Positions 1 to 7,860 of a stretch of DNA of 12,042 bases are shown here, in pieces; the first letter of the stretch is position 1; each line of letters opens with the position of its first letter. The translations under genes and the position numbers were made by a program. Source of the DNA: Saccoglossus kowalevskii (lineage: Eukaryota; Hemichordata; Enteropneusta; Harrimaniidae). Location: assembly GCF_000003605.2 (NCBI RefSeq), contig NW_003124426.1:12349-24390 (forward strand), read 5' to 3'. The notes below the pieces were generated by a model. The model made no database searches. It worked only from the letters and a program-made list of their open reading frames with translations, and was not told the DNA's origin.

Positions 1-719
1 AGTTTCAGATGTTAAATAGATAGAGGTAACATTTAGTGTTTCTGTAGACGTCAGTTTAATGTTCGTAGCAGTACTGTGCACAGATGAATGTACCCCAGCG
101 AAGCATGCAACGTGTTGGAAGCCAGAGAAATTCAAGTTCAAACTATTTTACTAATGACATGCCAGTAAATACGACACACTAGCGGTACAAATTGTCAGAA
201 GATTGCTGTTGTTATGTGCTGGCAAAACGATTCTCTTGGTTTGTTTTCAAAATTTCGAAATTCAATATGCTGGATCAAATATCTTTTTGCTACGCAGATA
301 TATTTTGCCAAAACAGAATTCACTACCCCAAAATACCTTTGTTTTCCCGTTCTGCCTTCATCAATTCTAAAGTGCTATAAGGCAGCTTTTTGACATTGTT
401 ATTTTACAAGATTCTTTCATTCACTGTTTCTGCACCTGTCTTCATCTTTCAAAATGCATTTCACTCCATAATGATGTAGTTGCATGCGCAAGTGAATATG
501 TATATAAATAAATATGTAAACTTTAGCATAGAACACATTATCTTAATGATAAAACCCACTGAATATTCCTGAAATAGTAAATCAGCGAAATTTCAACCCA
601 GTGAAAATTAGTCACTTTACAGTATCACATGTTTAATTGAAACATCTGATTTTAATATGATCACATATACAAAGCATAATTTTAAATGACAATAAATCCT
701 GTCTACAAACAAGCTGCTC
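1..719. other. AT-rich sequence, no gene seen
   Basis: Both strands are broken by frequent stops. A 62-codon frame at 192-380 has no family likeness and is what chance would give. I see no repeat or RNA gene. Confidence 0.6.
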
Positions 720-755
720 TCTGATTAGTCAGATTGTTAGGTTTTTGGGTTGGAT

Positions 756-764
756 AGCCAATCA
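756..764 (+). promoter_or_regulatory. CCAAT box (NF-Y type)
   Basis: The sequence AGCCAATCA matches the extended NF-Y consensus RRCCAATSR except that one base at the 3' side is not constrained. It lies 57 bases before a CTAGAGGGCG element, so the area may be a promoter or enhancer. No transcript start is visible. Confidence 0.35.
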
Positions 765-820
765 CGATCTTGTAGGTAGCTTCTCGTTGATTCCGTACAT
801 ATGCTTTTTTTACCATCACA

Positions 821-834
821 ACGCTAGAGGGCGT
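821..834 (+). promoter_or_regulatory. CTCF-like site ACGCTAGAGGGCGT
   Basis: It matches the bilaterian CTCF core CCASYAGRKGGCRS at 11 of 14 positions (mismatches at 1, 3 and 14). The short CTAGAGGGCG word also occurs in dispersed animal repeats, so this could be repeat sequence rather than a bound site. Confidence 0.3.
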
Positions 835-1320
835 AATAAAGCACCCGAGTGCCAGTGGTGGTTGGTGTCTTTAGTGGAGATGAATAGCATAACGTATGTA
901 ACTTATTATCATCATGCTGCAACCATTTTATTTCTGGATATGGGTCTACAAACAATATAAAATGGTTATCCGGTATTGCAATGCCACTGGCTGTTTTTAA
1001 GTGCAATCAGAACAAATCTAGAGAAATATAGACTTTAAAAATATGACGTGCACACGTAATTATTAATGCTAGTATTTGTTTTAGTCCCTGGTATTTTGTG
1101 AAAAGAATAATTACAACTGTACATACAGTTTTGCACACTACGATGACGGTTATTCGATAATTCACGATTGTCAGGTTCCATGGGACATACATTTAGTTCA
1201 GAACGTTCTACAAGTTCAATAAGCTTTACGTTTCTCTTGGAAGAATTTCTGGAACTTTTTCGAACTAAGATTATTGATGATGTCATTCCTCAGTGATCCT
1301 TTAAAAACAACCGACTCGAA

Positions 1321-1335
1321 GTGCGCCCGCGCGCG
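1321..1335. promoter_or_regulatory. GC-only stretch with CpG steps
   Basis: GTGCGCCCGCGCGCG is a striking run of CpG in otherwise AT-rich DNA. It sits 30 bases before an ATG with a purine at -3 (1365). This is promoter-like composition, but there is no other proof of transcription. Confidence 0.25.
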
Positions 1336-1364
1336 TTCAAACATTGAAAGAGTTAGGAGTTGAA

Positions 1365-1724
1365 ATGGCAACATACTCAGAACAGTGGTTGACCCGTTGT
1401 GTCGTCACAGGAAGCGCTGTCCCAGCACAGACCTGTGTCATCAATCTCCCAGGCAGAGTTCTATTCAATCTCCAGGCAGAGTTCTATTCCTCGAATATAT
1501 CTCTGCCACCACGCGATCTTATGCTTGTCGTTGATTGGTCGATGCGTCACAGTGGCACTACTTTCAAAGGCGCCCAACAAAACATTGCCATGCAAGTGTT
1601 CGATTTTCGAATCCGACGAATGTGTACGCGTTGTTTGCAGATTTTGACTGTTTTCAAAAATAGAAGATTTTTTTTTTCTTTCTGTAACACAAACGGTGTG
1701 GCAGTAGGACGATTTAGTCGTTAA
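1365..1724 (+). CDS. Anonymous 119-codon open frame in a GC-richer island (doubtful gene)
   Basis: From ATG 1365 (context GAA-ATG-G) a frame stays open to TAA at 1722-1724, giving 119 residues that start MATYSEQW. I recognise no domain, signal peptide or catalytic motif. The region carries a short tandem duplication (1442-1488) inside this frame, and the opposite strand is also open for 121 codons (1461-1826). Openness on both strands points to stop-poor, GC-richer DNA as much as to coding. The last 20 or so residues come from a T-rich run (FFFSF), which looks non-coding. It could be a first exon next to the CpG-rich stretch at 1321-1335, a decayed repeat, or chance. Confidence 0.15.
   Translation: MATYSEQWLTRCVVTGSAVPAQTCVINLPGRVLFNLQAEFYSSNISLPPRDLMLVVDWSMRHSGTTFKGAQQNIAMQVFDFRIRRMCTRCLQILTVFKNRRFFFSFCNTNGVAVGRFSR
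1442..1488 (+). repeat. Short tandem duplication (24 + 23 bases)
   Basis: Copy 1 spans 1442-1465 and copy 2 spans 1466-1488. The two are identical except that copy 1 has CCC where copy 2 has CC. Because the copies differ by one base and total 47, the repeat changes reading frame from one copy to the next. Confidence 0.9.
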
Positions 1725-1999
1725 TACTAGGAAGTGCTTTCGTAAGTTTGTAATTCGTTGCCTGGCAATCGACAGGACGGTCAGTTTGATGAACCGAGTA
1801 ACACCTTGGCAACGGTTATTACGCAAGGAATTATTTTGTTTTGTTAGTTATAACTATTTCACCGTTTTCGGTGCGTTTGCAAAAAAATCATTATCAGCTA
1901 TCGATGAAATCTTTTAAAACTAGTTTATCAGTAGGAATAAATCAACACAAGATCCGGCTCCCTCTCATAACAAAAATACGCAAATAATTGGCGTAGTAA

Positions 2000-2191
2000 A
2001 AGTCTTGTGGTGTTTCACCACAAAATGGCGGTGTGTGGTGGCAGAGATACTTTCGCATCCTGCGTAACAAGGGTCACGCGACATCCGTGGGACCGATGGT
2101 AGAGAATGATACTTTCGGTGATCTAACCGCAAGGAACTCTGGGAAGGAGAATGCTGTGTCATATGACGCCTTACTAGCCGATTTTGGCTAA
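2000..2191 (+). CDS. Anonymous protein-like frame, possible small ORF or exon
   Basis: One frame is open from just after TAA 1997 to TAA 2189-2191. Its first ATG is at 2096 and would give 31 residues (MVENDTFGDLTARNSGKENA then VSYDALLADFG). The upstream part reads WWQRYFRILRNKGHATSVG, also with protein-like composition. A different frame has an ATG with excellent context at 2025 (aaaATGGcg) that stops after 25 codons, and the minus strand is open from 2207 to 1965. The end DALLAD recalls the LD motif of paxillin-type proteins, but it is too short to mean much. No good acceptor precedes it. Confidence 0.2.
   Translation, partial: KSCGVSPQNGGVWWQRYFRILRNKGHATSVGPMVENDTFGDLTARNSGKENAVSYDALLADFG
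2022..2031 (+). promoter_or_regulatory. YY1-like motif AAAATGGCGG
   Basis: It agrees with the YY1 consensus AANATGGCGG at every position. In animals such sites often lie just downstream of a transcription start and can contain the start codon. Here an ATG at 2025 falls inside it. No supporting core promoter element is visible. Confidence 0.3.
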
Positions 2192-2377
2192 CATAGCGCT
2201 CCGCCACCTCTTTACACTAGTTTTTATACACGGAACTTGATACTTCTTTTTCCAATTTAAGTTGCTTGTTAATCGCGTATTGTAGTGAAATATTGTTTAG
2301 TGGATGAAATGTTAATGTCATAAATATTTCAAGCTTGTAAATAACAGAAACTAACACATGATAACGATAATCAGAAG

Positions 2378-2636
2378 TTCGAAAGTACATGTGTAATTTC
2401 CGGTTTTAACGAGTTCGAAAATAGAACGTCATTGAACGCGATAAAATCACGAGTAGAACTCCTTCCGAACTAGACACTAGCAGTGTAAATTTGCGCAATT
2501 TGGGTCCTGTTTGTTCTTACAAATTTTCTAAGTTTCATTTATCATTATTTAGTAAACAGGTCTCTGAAACGATTTAATATATCCGTAAAATATGTGACAA
2601 TCGACGATTGACTTCGAAACGTTCGAAATTTCGAAC
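2378..2636. promoter_or_regulatory. Cluster of TTCGAA palindromes upstream of the PEBP gene
   Basis: TTCGAA occurs at 2378, 2414, 2613, 2622 and 2630. The last two form a perfect 16-base palindrome, GTTCGAAATTTCGAAC (2621-2636). Just before lies CAATCG-A-CGATTG (2598-2610). The cluster ends about 430 bases before the PEBP start, where a regulatory region would be plausible. Confidence 0.35.
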
Positions 2637-3062
2637 AAACTCCCGGCACACCTTGCGCGATATGCGTCAGATCGGTGTAGAAGGCGCCGACCTGCAGCGT
2701 CAATGGTGGTTAACCATTACTTTCTATGTCATGATGTAAAACCTAAGAATATAGCGGGTAAACCTTAAATAACAAATAACTGCGTCACTGACCGGTAAAA
2801 TGCATTCTAGGAGATGAAGGTAGGAGAAGAAATAGTGAGGCAAGAAATTTTGTAAATAACAATTTTAAAAGGCAGTCTTATCTCTGTAAAATTAATAAAG
2901 GCAGAACGGGAAAACAAATGTATTTTTGGTTACTGAATTCTGTTTCTATGGCAACATATACCTGCATATTAAACGGATCACAAATAATCTGATCCAGCTA
3001 CTGAATTTCGCGATTTTACATAAAACGAGCGAATCGTATTGCCACAGCACACACCAACTACG
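2637..3062 (+). promoter_or_regulatory. Presumed PEBP upstream region
   Basis: This is non-coding sequence before the PEBP ATG. I find no convincing TATA box; the nearest weak candidate is TACATAAAA about 45 bases before the ATG, which would leave a very short leader. An AATAAA at 2894-2899 could end an upstream transcript, but no gene for it is seen. Confidence 0.3.
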
Positions 3063-3236
3063 ATGAATCTTCTGACAATTTGTATCGCTCTCGTTAGTGT
3101 ATCGTATTCACTAGGGTGCCAATGTTCCAATGATTTGAGGTTGACTTTCTCAGGCTTGCAAGTCGCATGCTATGCTAGCGAACAGTCATATTCACTCGCT
3201 ACAGCCCCTGACGTAAAATTGCCGACTGCAGATATT
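3063..3236 (+). CDS. PEBP gene exon 1 (signal peptide and N-terminal strands)
   Basis: It codes for residues 1-58: a signal peptide MNLLTICIALVSVSYSLG, then a C-x-C start of the mature chain, the strand L25-RLTFSGLQVAC36 and A48-PDVKL. The donor is taken as ATT|gtgggt, which ends on a codon boundary and leaves P-T-A-D-I before exon 2's S-A-M-Y-T-L, the expected spacing for the family. A second in-phase donor, GAC|gtaaaa at 3213, would drop eight residues. A third GT at 3241 is out of phase with exon 2. Reading on without splicing hits TAA at 3261. Confidence 0.85.
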
Positions 3237-5732
3237 GTGGGTATCACCTCTTGTGCTATATAACAATGTGTTGAATGTATGACTCAATTTGGCCTTTTGG
3301 TTTTCGAGAAATTATGCTGTATCTATGCATTGTGTAATTTCATATTATATTTTAATACGTATTTTGAGCAATAATAGATTGTCAGAGGTAAGATGTTTTT
3401 TTTAAATATAGTTATTAAGTAGGTACTTCAGTTGTTATATATTTGACTGTTGAAGGCGTGATATTTATCTGCAATATTTTATCAGCTTGAATTAGCTCAA
3501 GGCAGCAATATAACTATGTAAACGCATTTTGTACGAGTCGATTTCGAGGGTTGAAAATCGATAGTACTGACTACCAACATGTTTCTGACCGTATGTATGT
3601 TTTGTGTGCTTTGTGGCCTTAACGTTATTCTTTTTTTTTAATTCTAGCGTATCAGTAGTGGACATCATTTGTTCTTTCTCGCAATGTCTAGACAGCTGTC
3701 TGTACAAGTTCCATATTGTTCCTTTAAATCGGTCACCACTAAATCTTAAAGACATTATCTTAAACAAATGTTTTTGTGTAAATCTGCTAGCATTATACAC
3801 CCTGACTATAAAGAAGCAAGTGAACGTACATATAAAATCTTGGAGGATGAGTTCTGTTAATTGCTCGATTATACACATAATGGCATCTCGACATATAACA
3901 AACAACTATATCAATAACGAAAACATAAAATTAAACAGGCTTTTTTTTTCATAATCAGGATACTACTTTCAAACTCAATGGGTGGGCATGCTAAATAGGC
4001 TATATAACTTTGAAAACACATCAGTGTTCACATTTAAATAGTTGGCATTGGCAAATTACGAAATATGAAGTTCCATACGCATACTTAAGCAATGGACAAT
4101 ACTATATACGCAAGCCACATTTATTTCTTTGCAGCATTAAGCAACACAATAAAAAATGCTTAGAAAGAACTCCTGTGTGCTGAGGGTAATAGAGATCCAA
4201 TAATCGACAATATTTCAAATTAACGTTTTAATATTAAGAAACACGTCTCATATATCACAACAATAACACTGAGTTTCATGGTTGAGTAAACAGGTGAAAA
4301 CATTTACGAATATGTACAATATTTGATATATTGCAGAACAGTCGTTTTTTATTTATTTCCTAACACATTTTTTTTTCTTAAATTACAGTCCGCAATGTAT
4401 ACTCTTGTAATGCGAGATGTAGATGCGCCAGGAGGCAATTGGTTAAACTGGCTAAAAGGAAATATCCCTGTAAGGAATTCTACTTGAATATGTTATTAAC
4501 CCTACCGTAAACCACACATCTCACATAGCACAATGTTGTCACAATAACACTATAAAGGGTAATTCTTTTGTTGTTTGAAAAACAGAACTGAACATATCCA
4601 GAAATATATTACAGATAATTTATAACGTAATGTAATATTAATGTAATGATTATTTTCATAATTATTACAGAAAAAAAGATATTTCTTTGTATTCTCTATA
4701 GTTTCATATGTCATGAATTATAACTTGCACAAGTTGAATGAAATTGAAAACTATATAGTTTATATAACTCATGTTTGTACAATAACTTTAATAAATGAGA
4801 TTTTACTAGGTAAAAGTACTGTATTTAACTTGGCATAAAAGCGAAATAATTTCATAATATCGAAACGAATAGCCTTTATCATAGAATCCCATTGATTTAG
4901 ACTGACAAAAATGAAGCATTGTTATCAAGTTAATTAATGGATATCCAGGCTTGAGGTTATTGCTTCCATTATTATTAGATTAGATTTCTTTCTTACACAA
5001 AAACAAAGCTGCCCCATCGTGGCTCACATCTTCATTTAGTTACATTTGGTGAAAATAAATTTGTGATTTTGAAGATTTGTGATGATTTAACTGTGATTCA
5101 TGTCCGCATTCCTCGCAAACATATGTTTTTGACTGTTTCTCGAACAGATGTAATAGTTTGTTTTAGTATTTCAACTTAGCAAAGTTCTAACTTGAACTTG
5201 TAGTTGTAGCGAATTTGCTCTGTTAGTAGCGTCTGTGTTTCAGTGAATGATAGATGTGTCTTTCCTCCTTAAAAAAATAGATAAACACACACATAAACCA
5301 TACATGTTTTTAACACAAAAATCAATCATTCTTATTGCTCATTGTTTCTCATTTGCAGGGCGATAGCCTTTTGTATGGTCCTAGTGGCGGTGTTGACATT
5401 GGAGGTAACACATTGCTCGTACTGTATTCATAGTATGTTTGTGCCATGCCATGTAACACTTTATAATAGCCTTTATTGTTTTTACTGTTGTTGTTGTCTT
5501 CTTCTTATCTCCCATAATCGATAAGACTCCTTTTATTTCAACAGGATTTTCGTATATGAAACCAAGTCCACCTACTCCAAATCAATTCGAAACGCTCATT
5601 TATAAACAACCAAGCACTTCCACACCATTTGTCTCAACATCCAGCCGATTATCTTTTGATCTTGACAGTTTTGTGGCAGCGAACGGATTGGGTGGTGTAA
5701 TTGCTTCTCATTGTTTCGTTGTATATCCATAA
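3063..5732 (+). CDS. Secreted PEBP-family (phosphatidylethanolamine-binding / RKIP-like) protein, 4 exons
   Basis: Joining 3063-3236, 4389-4469, 5359-5404 and 5545-5732 gives a 162-residue protein. All introns are GT..AG and the joins keep frame (phases 0, 0, 1). PEBP marks in order: P49-D-V-K-L53 strand, Y62-TLVM, D68-VDAP72 (family DPDAP), W76-LNWL, G82-NIPG86, P109-P110 turn, L118-IYKQP123, and F138-DLDSF then GLGGVIASHCF near the end. These match the family order, and the length suits a compact member plus leader. Residues 1-18 form a hydrophobic signal peptide, so the protein is probably secreted. The mature part has four cysteines (19, 21, 36, 157), which could form disulfides. PEBPs bind anionic ligands or phospholipid headgroups and some inhibit kinases or proteases. 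Here the aligned pocket residues are changed (see findings), so the ligand is unknown. Start ATG 3063 has A at -3 and opens directly into the signal peptide. The family call is firm; the function is inferred. Confidence 0.9.
3237..4388 (+). other. PEBP intron 1 (1152 bases) with overlapping anonymous open frames
   Basis: This is AT-rich intron sequence with a strong poly-T acceptor at its 3' end. It contains an unusually long minus-strand open frame (3492-3905, first ATG at 3878) and an overlapping plus-strand one (3604-3954). Neither resembles a known family. The minus-strand product has one short hydrophobic stretch near residues 20-35 and is otherwise polar and basic. Neither is called as a gene. 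Confidence 0.75.
4389..4469 (+). CDS. PEBP gene exon 2 (DPDAP-type loop and GNIP strand)
   Basis: This is 27 whole codons, residues 59-85. It follows a long T-tract acceptor (tttttttcttaaattacag) and ends at the donor CCT|gtaagg. It carries the most diagnostic family signature: YTLVMRDVDAP, then GGNWLNWLKGNIP. The usual DPDAP proline is Val69 and the histidine before the GNIP strand is Asn78. The loop between DAP and the tryptophan is only three residues long. Confidence 0.93.
4470..5358 (+). other. PEBP intron 2 (889 bases)
   Basis: It starts with the good donor gtaagg and ends with a T/C-rich tract and tttgcag. The interior is AT-rich with many short stops. I see no gene, repeat family or RNA in it. 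Confidence 0.8.
5359..5404 (+). CDS. PEBP gene exon 3 (short loop exon)
   Basis: This 46-base exon codes for GDSLLYGPSGGVDIG (residues 86-100) plus one base of the next codon. The acceptor is ctcatttgcag and the donor is GGAG|gtaaca. It completes the NIP-G motif across the intron and supplies the variable loop before the PP turn. Its small size would make it easy for gene finders to miss, but phase and motif continuity on both sides support it. Confidence 0.87.
5405..5544 (+). other. PEBP intron 3 (140 bases)
   Basis: This short intron runs from gtaaca to atttcaacag. It contains a small GTT/CTT-rich run (gttgttgttgtcttcttctt, about 5486-5505) that doubles as pyrimidine-rich sequence before the acceptor. 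Confidence 0.8.
5545..5732 (+). CDS. PEBP gene exon 4 (C-terminal half and stop)
   Basis: It begins after ttttatttcaacag and completes a glycine codon with the last G of exon 3. It codes for residues 101-162 and stops with TAA at 5730-5732. Landmarks are Y104-MKPSPP, L118-IYKQP, F138-DLDSFVAANGLGG and A154-SHCFVVYP, matching the family's Y-x-x-P-x-PP, LVYEQ, F-x-x-x-F and GL-x-PVA-x-x-F end. The HRY triplet expected before LVYEQ reads N-Q-F here (113-115). Confidence 0.92.
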
Positions 5733-5785
5733 CATTGTGATTAACAATATTAGAACATGCCCGTATTACAAAATGTCGGCATACC

Positions 5786-5791
5786 AATAAA
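5786..5791 (+). terminator. Poly(A) signal AATAAA of the PEBP gene
   Basis: A canonical AATAAA lies 53 bases after the PEBP stop codon, on the same strand. It would give a short 3' UTR. Cleavage would be expected roughly 10-30 bases downstream, just before the T-rich stretch around 5841. Confidence 0.7.
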
Positions 5792-5972
5792 ATAATTAAA
5801 CGTGCATAGTCTTTGGTATACTTCTTAACATTAACCTACATTTTTTCTCATTATCTGCTGTGCTACCATTTCTAATTAGATTGCTTATAGAATGACGCCA
5901 CTAAACATTACGGCATGTTGCTCAATGTACTAGTGTCAGGTAAATATCAAGGCTTAATTATCGTGTTATTAA

Positions 5973-6470
5973 ACTAATGCTGAGGTACCAGGGTCCGGGG
6001 AATTCGCCACCTTTTTACTGAACAAAACACACAGAGAATGGAATCGTGTCACTTCTAATCTCGGCCTAGTAGGAACTGTTCCAAGGTTGGCTCGCCTCGT
6101 CTTCCAGCACTCACGACAGACCAAGACCTCTTTATTCACTTCTCCAACAGCCAATTACAGAGGAGTTTAAGAGCTTAAGGCGTAGCCTCTATACATTCAA
6201 TTCGCATATAGCCAATTCGCTGACTCAAGTTCCGTCTAAGACCTCCATGAGCCTAAATGGTGACAAGTTATGGGAATGTGTTGAATGATATTAACCAGCT
6301 ATAAACTAAAACAGTTATCAAGTCGTATCAGTGACCGATCCTTTAGACACATGGAAATAAATGATGACGTAAACAACAAATTCAAATTGGATGATGAAGT
6401 AATCCAGTACAAAAAAGTTACATATAACAGAGACGTTCCTGTTGTCAAAGTAAAAAGACGAAGGCAGTAA
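5973..6470 (+). pseudogene. Unidentified decayed coding segment with two frame changes
   Basis: A GC-richer block is open in one frame from 5973 to 6167 (including KTHREWNRVTSNLGLVG and RLARLVFQHS). Another frame carries the protein-like run PITEEFKSLRRSLYTF...GDKLWECVE and stops at 6286. The first frame is then open again from 6285 to TAA 6468 (MILTSYKLKQL ... basic end VKVKRRRQ). Overlapping frames in relay are what a gene with two frameshifts would leave. A good acceptor-like tract, tcacttctccaacag, precedes 6151, so splicing is an alternative. The minus strand is open across 5969-6154 as well. No family is recognised; a decayed mobile element is possible. Confidence 0.3.
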
Positions 6471-6488
6471 AACAATAATGATACAACT

Positions 6489-7860
6489 GATTTAAAGATG
6501 CATTACCATTTTGTATGATCTGCAGAACAAATCCGGGAATGTAACTTCTAATCTGCGTACATTCTTGGTATTTGATGTTCAACGATCTGATGTTGCATCA
6601 TGTTTTAGTACATGAAGACGCAATTAATATTATGAAATGAAACGGGCTTCATTAACTAAATATATCTATAATTCACTTGTAGACTCATGACAGTCGCCAC
6701 TGAATATACATTTGTTTTCCATATTTTTTTATGGAAACCCTCATTGCAGAAAACTACGGACTGTGGCGTTAAGATGAGATTGTCGTACACGAATGCACAT
6801 ATTGTACCATAGTGTTCCATCAAACGAAAGTGATTTTGATGATGAGCCAGCTTGTTGACCGCTGAGAAAGTTTGTCTTCATATCTCCTTTCGATTTTACA
6901 CTTTCATCAGGTATTTTAAAACTGCGGAAATCGATCGATATTAAATACTTGGATAAAATGTTTGTTCAACAAATGATTGGTATCTGATCTGATCTACTCT
7001 TCTATTGTAGTATTCATTTTCTGAGATAATCACACATTTATTTTTAAAATCTACATCTATTTATTGTTTGCTATCATGATGGCATTCATCGATATAACTT
7101 ATGTCAACCACATACTACCATGGTTGTCGATCTAATATCATGGTTAATAACATTTGTTATCTTGAAGTGCAACAATGACCTAACATTTATACATTTATTC
7201 GTAGGTCAAACATTTATTTGTGCCTAACTTTCCGGAATACAAAATGATATTCCATATTTCAGCAAATTACAACCTGATAAAAGGTATCATTTTATGTAGA
7301 TAACTTGTAGTTTTCTTCCTGTGTGCAATATATTAAAAACCTAATAATGAACGTTTATTTCTAGCATCACAATCTAAAATGTGCTCAATACAGGTCGACA
7401 TAAAAGTGTAATAACAATTTCAGTGTGATTATACATAGAGAGAGATGGTTATCTACATAAGAAACGTCTTGATATATTTTACATCGGATCTGAAGCTGGT
7501 ACTGTATTCAATAATCATTATCAGTATTCATTAGCAAAAAATTACTGAATTAAAATAATAACTGTAATTCTAGCTAAATAACCAAATATCAGTTTAATTT
7601 ACAAAGAACACATTTATTAATCGGTGACGAATCCAATGGGTCTTTGAGACTTACTTTTAATATTTATTTATATAAACAAAACGGGGATTATATTTGTGAT
7701 TACTGAAGGATTGTTGCTATGGTTATATGTGCCTGCGTATGATAAATATAACAAATAAGCCGATTCTCGATACGTCATTCTAAAATCCACTGCGCCACAC
7801 CCAATACATCGACATTTCAACAGTTCAAGCCTTGGTCAGCAAGAACGCTATCAATGAAAC
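6489..7860. other. AT-rich stretch with only weak exon-like pieces
   Basis: Two short frames follow fair acceptors: 6526-6615 (NKSGNVTSNLRTF ... stop TGA) after gtatgatctgcag, and 6750-6812 (KTTDCGVKMRLSY ... stop TAG) after cctcattgcag. Each is under 30 codons and neither links to a recognised protein. The rest shows no gene, repeat array or RNA. Confidence 0.4.

Noticed and set aside
824-1006. 60-codon minus-strand frame and the overlapping 71-codon plus-strand frame at 745-960
   Set aside because: They are short, mutually overlapping, have no known motif and no splice partner; chance frames in a slightly GC-richer spot.
1598-1612. TTCGAATCC resembling a tRNA B box
   Set aside because: The preceding bases do not complete GGTTCGAATCC, there is no matching A box at the right distance, and no cloverleaf could be drawn.
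2160-2207. Possible tRNA-derived SINE head on the minus strand (GTGGCGGAGCGC)
   Set aside because: The A-box match is poor, no B box lies 30-40 bases on, and no A-rich or tandem tail or target duplication was found.
3237-3263. PEBP exon 1 reading straight on to TAA as a 67-residue protein
   Set aside because: The continuation lacks any PEBP motif, while splicing at 3236 restores the family sequence exactly.
5342-5524. 60-codon + strand frame with a hydrophobic product overlapping PEBP exon 3
   Set aside because: It is the wrong frame through the real exon 3 and its flanking introns; the PEBP frame fits motif and phase on both sides.
5596-5787. 63-codon minus-strand frame over PEBP exon 4
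   Set aside because: It is a shadow of the coding exon on the opposite strand, with no family likeness.
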